From positions 1-18,415 of the forward strand of contig JAJZVS010000020.1 of NCBI GenBank assembly GCA_021845555.1: DNA of 18,415 bases, written 5' to 3'. Below the pieces are notes generated by a model. It was given only the letters and a program-made list of their open reading frames with translations. It was not told the origin of the DNA and did no database searches. Below are positions 14,531-18,415 of the stretch, in pieces. Origin of the DNA: Pseudomonadota bacterium (lineage in GTDB: Bacteria; Pseudomonadota; Alphaproteobacteria; Acetobacterales; Acetobacteraceae). Position numbers and translations under genes: made by a program. Positions within the stretch are counted from its first letter, which is position 1, and every line of letters begins with the position of its first letter.

Positions 14531-15280
14531 ATGGACCAGGACATGAAAGCCGCCGTTTGCGGCCCGGACGGCTGCACCGATGCGGCCGCGGAGACCGCGC
14601 CGCTCCCGCAGGCCGCCGCCGGCCCCGGCACGCGGCTCGATATCGTCTCCGACGCGATCTGCCCCTGGTGCTTCATCGGCAAGCGCCACCTGGAGCGCGC
14701 GCTTGCGCTGCTGGCGCCGGAGGACCTGCGCTTCACGGTGCAGTGGAACCCGTTCCAGCTCAACCCCGACATGCCGAAGGAAGGGGTGGAGCGCGCCGCC
14801 TATCGCGCCGCCAAGTTCGGCAGCGCCGCGCGGGCCCGCGAGCTCGACGCGCGCGTCACCGCGGCGGCCGCCGCGGCTGGGCTGACGTTCCACCTGGACC
14901 GGATCGTGCGCACGCCGAACACGCTGAACGCGCACCGGCTGATCTGGCTCGCCGGACGGGAAGGCGTGCAGGACGCGGCGATGGAGGCGGTGTTCGCCGC
15001 CTATTTCTTCGAAGGCAGCGACATCGGCGAACCGGCGATCCTGGCCGATTGCGCCGCCGAAGCCGGGCTTGCCCGCCGGACCGTGCTCGATTTTCTGGCT
15101 GGCGATGCGATGGAGGCAGAGATGCGCGCCGCCGACCTGGCTGCGCGCGAGGCCGGGGTGAACGGCGTGCCGTCGTTCTTCCTCGATGGCTACGGGCTGT
15201 TTTCCGGCGCGGTGCCGGCGGCGGAGATGGCCGAGGCGCTGCGTCGCGCCCGGCAGATCCTGAGCAGCCGCGCCGCCTGA
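14531..15280 (+). CDS. FrnE-type DsbA family oxidoreductase
   Basis: The 249-residue product is a cytoplasmic thioredoxin-fold protein of the FrnE/DsbA group, linked in other bacteria to thiol exchange and stress tolerance. It has the active-site CPWC (Cys44-Cys47) in DAICPWCFIGKRHLERAL, the WNPFQLNPDMPKEGVERAAY segment (72-91) typical of FrnE, a helical insert, and the cis-proline loop GVNGVPSFFLDG with Pro214. The N-terminal 33 residues are an extension not usual for the family and contain CGPDGC (10-15), a second possible redox or metal-binding cysteine pair. No signal peptide is visible. GAGGAGGAC lies just before the ATG at 14531. The gene stands alone between a divergent EthD-like gene and the efflux operon. 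Confidence 0.9.
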   Translation: MDQDMKAAVCGPDGCTDAAAETAPLPQAAAGPGTRLDIVSDAICPWCFIGKRHLERALALLAPEDLRFTVQWNPFQLNPDMPKEGVERAAYRAAKFGSAARARELDARVTAAAAAAGLTFHLDRIVRTPNTLNAHRLIWLAGREGVQDAAMEAVFAAYFFEGSDIGEPAILADCAAEAGLARRTVLDFLAGDAMEAEMRAADLAAREAGVNGVPSFFLDGYGLFSGAVPAAEMAEALRRARQILSSRAA

Positions 15281-15290
15281 CCCCGGCGGC
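15272..15290 (+). terminator. Hairpin at the end of the FrnE-like gene
   Basis: GCCGCC (15272-15277) and GGCGGC (15285-15290) form a perfect 6-bp stem around TGACCCC, overlapping the stop codon. Only a short TTT follows (ACGGTTTCGC), so any termination would be weak. Confidence 0.25.
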
Positions 15291-15573
15291 ACGGTTTCGC
15301 GAAGCCCGGAGGTCTGATCCGTCGCGCGACCGGCCGCGGCCGCCGGCCGGCCTCCGGGGGGCGAGGATCGTCTCTCCCGCGCGCGGGCGCGGTGCCAGCG
15401 CGCCCGACCTGCCCGTCGCGCGGGAGTTCCCATCGCCGCTGCCGCCGCGCATGCAACCCATTGCCCTGGTCTGTCGGATCGCTCATTTGACCCACATCCC
15501 CACCCGCCGCGTCATGGCGCAGTACGGTCTGACGGCACGCGCCGCCCGCTTTGCCGGAGTTTCCCCGCCACCG
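15281..15573. other. Intergenic stretch before the efflux operon
   Basis: These 293 bp separate the FrnE-like stop from the chosen adaptor start. The adaptor frame stays open through it, and ATGs at 15451 and 15514 would extend the protein, but the translated sequence is Arg/Pro-rich and has no ribosome binding site. TTGACC at 15487-15492 is a possible -35 without a convincing -10. Apart from the hairpin at its left edge I see no other element. Confidence 0.5.
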
Positions 15574-16614
15574 ATGGACGCCGTTGCCCCCAGCCCCGCC
15601 CGCCGGCGCCGCGCCCCACGGCTTGGCCCGTCCGCATGGCCTGGCGTGCTGATCGCGCTGGCCGCGCTGGCCGCCCCCGCCGCCCTGGCCGCCCCGCCGG
15701 CGCCGGTCGCGGTCGGCGCCGCGCAGGTCACGCTGACCGCCGCGCCGCATGTGCTGCGGGTGCTGGCGGAGGTGGACAGCCTGGGCAAGACCACGCTCGC
15801 CGCCCCCGTGACCGGCGAGATCGCCGGGCCGTTCCTGACCGAGGGCGAGGTGGCTGCCGGCGCCGTGGTGGCGCGCAACATCCCGGCGACGCTGCGCGGC
15901 GGGCTGGCCGCGGCGCGCGCCGATCTCGCCTTTGCGCGTGCCACCCTGGCCCGCACGACGCGCCTCGCGGCGCAGCACCTGCGCACGCAGCTCGCGGTCG
16001 AACAGGCGCGCCAGGCGGTGGCGCAGGCGCAGGCAAGACTGGCCGGGCTGGAGCGGGAGGCGGCGCAGCAGGTGCTGCGCGCGCCCTTCGCCGGCACGCT
16101 GCACTATCTGGTCGCGCCAGGAACCGTCGTGTTCCAGGGCACGCCGGTCGCCACCCTCAGCGGCCGCGCCACCCCCTGGATCGACGCGCGCATCCCACCC
16201 GATCAGGCCCGCGGCCTGCATCCGGATCAACGCGCCACGATCGCCGCGCACGGCTGGCACGGCACCGGCCGAATCGCCGCGATCGGCAGCGACGCCCGCC
16301 CGCTCGGCCTGCTGCGCGTGCGTATCCGCCTGCCGGCGGACAATCCGTTGATCCCCGGCGAATGGGTCTGGGTCCGCCTGGTCCGCCCCGGCCCGCCGGC
16401 GCCGAGCGTGCCGCAAGCGGCGGTGGTGATGCGCGGCGCAAGCGCGGTGGTGTTCGCCCTGGCCGCCGGCCGCGCCCACGCCGTGCCGGTGCGGGTGCTG
16501 GCCGAGGCGGGCGGGCGGGTGTGGCTGCGCGGCGCCCTGCATCCTGGCCAGACCGTCGCGGTGGCAGGCGCCACAAGGCTCGCCGAAGCCACCAGGGTGG
16601 TCGTGGCGCGATGA
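15574..16614 (+). CDS. Periplasmic adaptor subunit of an RND efflux system (HlyD/MFP family)
   Basis: The 346-residue product is a membrane-fusion (adaptor) protein that would bridge the RND permease to an outer-membrane channel. The ATG at 15574 gives a clear signal peptide: four consecutive Arg at about 10-13, hydrophobic residues at about 24-37 and ALAA before residue 41. Lipoyl-like half-motifs lie at about 65-107 (TLAAPVTGEIAGPFLTEGE) and 167-196 (LRAPFAGTLHYLVAPGTVVF), flanking an alpha-hairpin at about 108-166 rich in Ala, Arg and Gln. A beta-barrel domain follows, with PLIPGEWVWVRL at 258-269. Its TGA overlaps the permease ATG as ATGA, so the two are translationally coupled. The family is clear; the substrate is unknown. 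Confidence 0.87.
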   Translation: MDAVAPSPARRRRAPRLGPSAWPGVLIALAALAAPAALAAPPAPVAVGAAQVTLTAAPHVLRVLAEVDSLGKTTLAAPVTGEIAGPFLTEGEVAAGAVVARNIPATLRGGLAAARADLAFARATLARTTRLAAQHLRTQLAVEQARQAVAQAQARLAGLEREAAQQVLRAPFAGTLHYLVAPGTVVFQGTPVATLSGRATPWIDARIPPDQARGLHPDQRATIAAHGWHGTGRIAAIGSDARPLGLLRVRIRLPADNPLIPGEWVWVRLVRPGPPAPSVPQAAVVMRGASAVVFALAAGRAHAVPVRVLAEAGGRVWLRGALHPGQTVAVAGATRLAEATRVVVAR

Positions 16615-18415
16615 TCCCGCGCCTGCTGCGCGCGCTCTGGACCAACCGCTTCTCCGTCCTGCTGCTGGCGGTGCTGGTGCTCGGCGCCGGCTGGGCCACG
16701 CTCGGACGGCTGGCGGAGACGGTCTTCCCCGACCTTTCCTTCCCCAAGGTCGTGGTGCTGGTCAGCGACGGGCAGGTGCCGGTGAAGCTGATGCTGCTGG
16801 CCGTCACCCGCCCGCTGGAACTGGCCGCGCAGGGCGAACCGGGGGTGCGGGTGGTGCGCTCGCAGACCGGCAACGGGATCTCCAAGCTGCATGTCTATTT
16901 CACCTCGGGAACCGACCCCGAACTGGCCTATCTGCTGCTGCAAGCGCGCCTCGCGCATGTGAAACTGCCGCCCGGCGCGGCGATGACCGTGCGGCTGCAA
17001 ACGCCCGAAGTGTATCCGTTCGCCGAATACGCGCTGGTGTCGAACACGACCGACAGCGCGGCGATGCAGCCGGTGTTCGCGTTCCAGATCCGCCCGGCGC
17101 TGATCGGCGTGCCCGGGGTCTATAAGGTCTCCGGCACCGGGCGCGGCTGGCCGGAGGTGGACGTGCGCCTCTCGCAACGACGTCTGGCCGCGCATGATCT
17201 GACCGCGGCGCAGGTGATCGCGGCGCTGCGCGGCGCGCAGGGGCCGTTCTTCTCCGGCGTGCTGCAAGCCTATCATCAGCAGTTCGTGGTGGCGACCGAT
17301 CCGCGTCCGGCGGATGCAAGCGCGCTCGCGCGGCTGATGCTGCCGCTGGGCGTGCCCAATGGCGCGGACGGCGCGCGCGCGCCGCTCGCGCTGGGCGATC
17401 TGGCCCGGATCAGCACCGGCCCGCCGCCGCTGATCCGCCAGGCCGCCGTCGCCGGCTGGCGGCACGCGCTGGTGATCGACGTGCAGGCCCAAAGCGGCGT
17501 GGACCAGGTGGCGCTTGGCCGCGCCGTGCGCGCGCGCATCGCCGCGCTGCGGCGGGAACTGCCGCCCGGCCTGCGGATCGTGCCGATCTACGACCTGAGC
17601 GGGCTGATCGCTTCCAGCCTGCACGACGTCTGGTTGGCGCTGATCTTGGGCAGCGCGATCGCCTGGGCGGTGGTGCTCGGCTTCCTGCGCCGCTTCGCCG
17701 CGGCGTTGGCCACCTTGCTTGTCGTGCCGCTGTCGATCGCCGCCACGCTGCTGGTGCTGCACGCGCTGGGGTACGGGCTGAACATCATGACGCTCGGCGG
17801 CCTCACCGCGGCGATCGGCGCGCTGGTGGACCACGCCATCGTGGTGATGGAGCGCGGGATGCACGAAGCCGCGCAGCCGGGCGCGGACGATGGCGCCGCC
17901 GCGCGCCGGCGCCGCGCGATCGCCGGCGTGGGCGCAATCCTGCCGGCAATGACCGGGGCGACGCTCACCTCCTGCCTGGTGTTCGTGCCGCTGATCGCGC
18001 TCACCGGCACGATCGGGCTGCTGTTCCGGCAGATGGCGGTCACTATCGTGGTGGCGCTGCTCGTCTCCCAGGCGGTGGCGCTGGTGGTGACGCCGGTGCT
18101 TGCGCTCTGGCTGGCCTCGGGGAACCCACCCGCGCCGAGGGCGGCAGGGTGGGAGGCGCGGCTGCGCCGCTGGTACCTGCGCCATCTGGTCCGCGCCATG
18201 CGCCGGCCCTGGCCGGCGGCGCTGGTGGTGGCGGCGCTGGCCGGCGTCACGTTGCTCGCGCTGGCGCGGCTGCCCACCGGCTTCCTGCCGCCCTGGGACG
18301 AGGGCGTCGTCTCGGTGCCGTTCCGCACCCCGGTCGGCAGTTCGGTGGCCGAAACGACGCGGGTGGGCCGCACGCTGATGCGGGTGGCGCTGGCCGATCC
18401 GGCGGTGGCGCGGGC
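16611..18415 (+). CDS. RND efflux permease, partial (right end beyond the window)
   Basis: The frame is open from ATG 16611 to the window edge, giving 601 of roughly 1,000 expected residues. It is a proton-driven inner-membrane RND transporter. The first helix (about 15-33) is followed by VFPDLSFPKVVVLVS, TRPLELAAQGEPGVR and VRSQTGNGISKLHVYFTSGTD, all typical of the first porter domain. Helices 2-6 fill about 335-500, including GALVDHAIVVMER with Asp407 and Glu414 in helix 4, and a second-half start GFLPPWDEGVVSVPFRTPVG at 557-576. The helix 4 motif has neither the adjacent Asp pair of AcrB-type drug pumps nor the extra upstream Asp of CzcA metal pumps, so the class is unclear. It overlaps the adaptor stop by 4 bp. 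Confidence 0.92.
   Translation, partial: MIPRLLRALWTNRFSVLLLAVLVLGAGWATLGRLAETVFPDLSFPKVVVLVSDGQVPVKLMLLAVTRPLELAAQGEPGVRVVRSQTGNGISKLHVYFTSGTDPELAYLLLQARLAHVKLPPGAAMTVRLQTPEVYPFAEYALVSNTTDSAAMQPVFAFQIRPALIGVPGVYKVSGTGRGWPEVDVRLSQRRLAAHDLTAAQVIAALRGAQGPFFSGVLQAYHQQFVVATDPRPADASALARLMLPLGVPNGADGARAPLALGDLARISTGPPPLIRQAAVAGWRHALVIDVQAQSGVDQVALGRAVRARIAALRRELPPGLRIVPIYDLSGLIASSLHDVWLALILGSAIAWAVVLGFLRRFAAALATLLVVPLSIAATLLVLHALGYGLNIMTLGGLTAAIGALVDHAIVVMERGMHEAAQPGADDGAAARRRRAIAGVGAILPAMTGATLTSCLVFVPLIALTGTIGLLFRQMAVTIVVALLVSQAVALVVTPVLALWLASGNPPAPRAAGWEARLRRWYLRHLVRAMRRPWPAALVVAALAGVTLLALARLPTGFLPPWDEGVVSVPFRTPVGSSVAETTRVGRTLMRVALADPAVAR

Noticed and set aside
14557..15573. Long N-terminal extension of the adaptor frame through the FrnE-like gene
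   Set aside because: The extension overlaps a real gene in another frame and has shadow-like composition. The signal peptide starting at 15574 marks the true N-terminus.
16227..18185. 652-codon minus-strand open frame opposite the RND genes
   Set aside because: Low-complexity Arg/His/Gln/Gly sequence opposite a recognisable adaptor and permease.

Overview
This window is about 18.4 kb of very GC-rich DNA in which nearly all codons end in G or C. It most resembles an alphaproteobacterial chromosome, and I infer Acetobacteraceae/Rhodospirillales. Support comes from SecB, an aa3-type cytochrome oxidase subunit III next to DUF983 and SURF1, TspO, CaiB/BaiF CoA-transferases and several GST- or DsbA-fold proteins. 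I see no tRNA, rRNA, CRISPR array, insertion sequence or phage gene. The high GC produces many long antisense open frames, including a 1042-codon one, and I treat these as shadows.

Left part (1-5.8 kb). A minus-strand secB and GST-family pair diverges from a plus-strand M20 peptidase/amidohydrolase. The peptidase converges on a minus-strand group: an MsbA-type ABC exporter, then TspO, then an exported ankyrin-repeat protein. A 32-bp tandem repeat runs across the exporter stop codon.

Middle part (5.8-11.0 kb). A 14-bp tandem repeat and a 15-nt palindrome lie between the exporter and a divergent plus-strand pair, a family III CoA-transferase and a 2-hydroxychromene-2-carboxylate isomerase-like protein. 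Next is an exported isochorismatase-fold protein that lacks the usual nucleophilic cysteine. A minus-strand cluster then carries cox3, DUF983, SURF1 and possibly a 47-residue protein, all tied to cytochrome oxidase assembly.

Lipid part (11.0-14.1 kb). This is the most interesting region. A diacylglycerol-kinase-type lipid kinase on the minus strand diverges from a plus-strand calcineurin-like phosphoesterase and a GT4 glycosyltransferase. The last two match the layout of the PlcP-Agt pathway that replaces phospholipids with glycolipids when phosphate is short. The divergent intergenic region holds three GTCATCG repeats spaced exactly 11 bp apart, as in a PhoB (Pho) box. Together the genes look like a phosphate-responsive module: one makes diacylglycerol from phospholipid, one glycosylates it, and one phosphorylates it back to phosphatidate.

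Right part (14.1-18.4 kb). A small dimeric alpha/beta-barrel protein (minus) diverges from a FrnE-type DsbA-family oxidoreductase. After these come a periplasmic adaptor and an RND permease whose start overlaps the adaptor stop. The permease gene runs off the right edge, so only its first 601 codons are visible.
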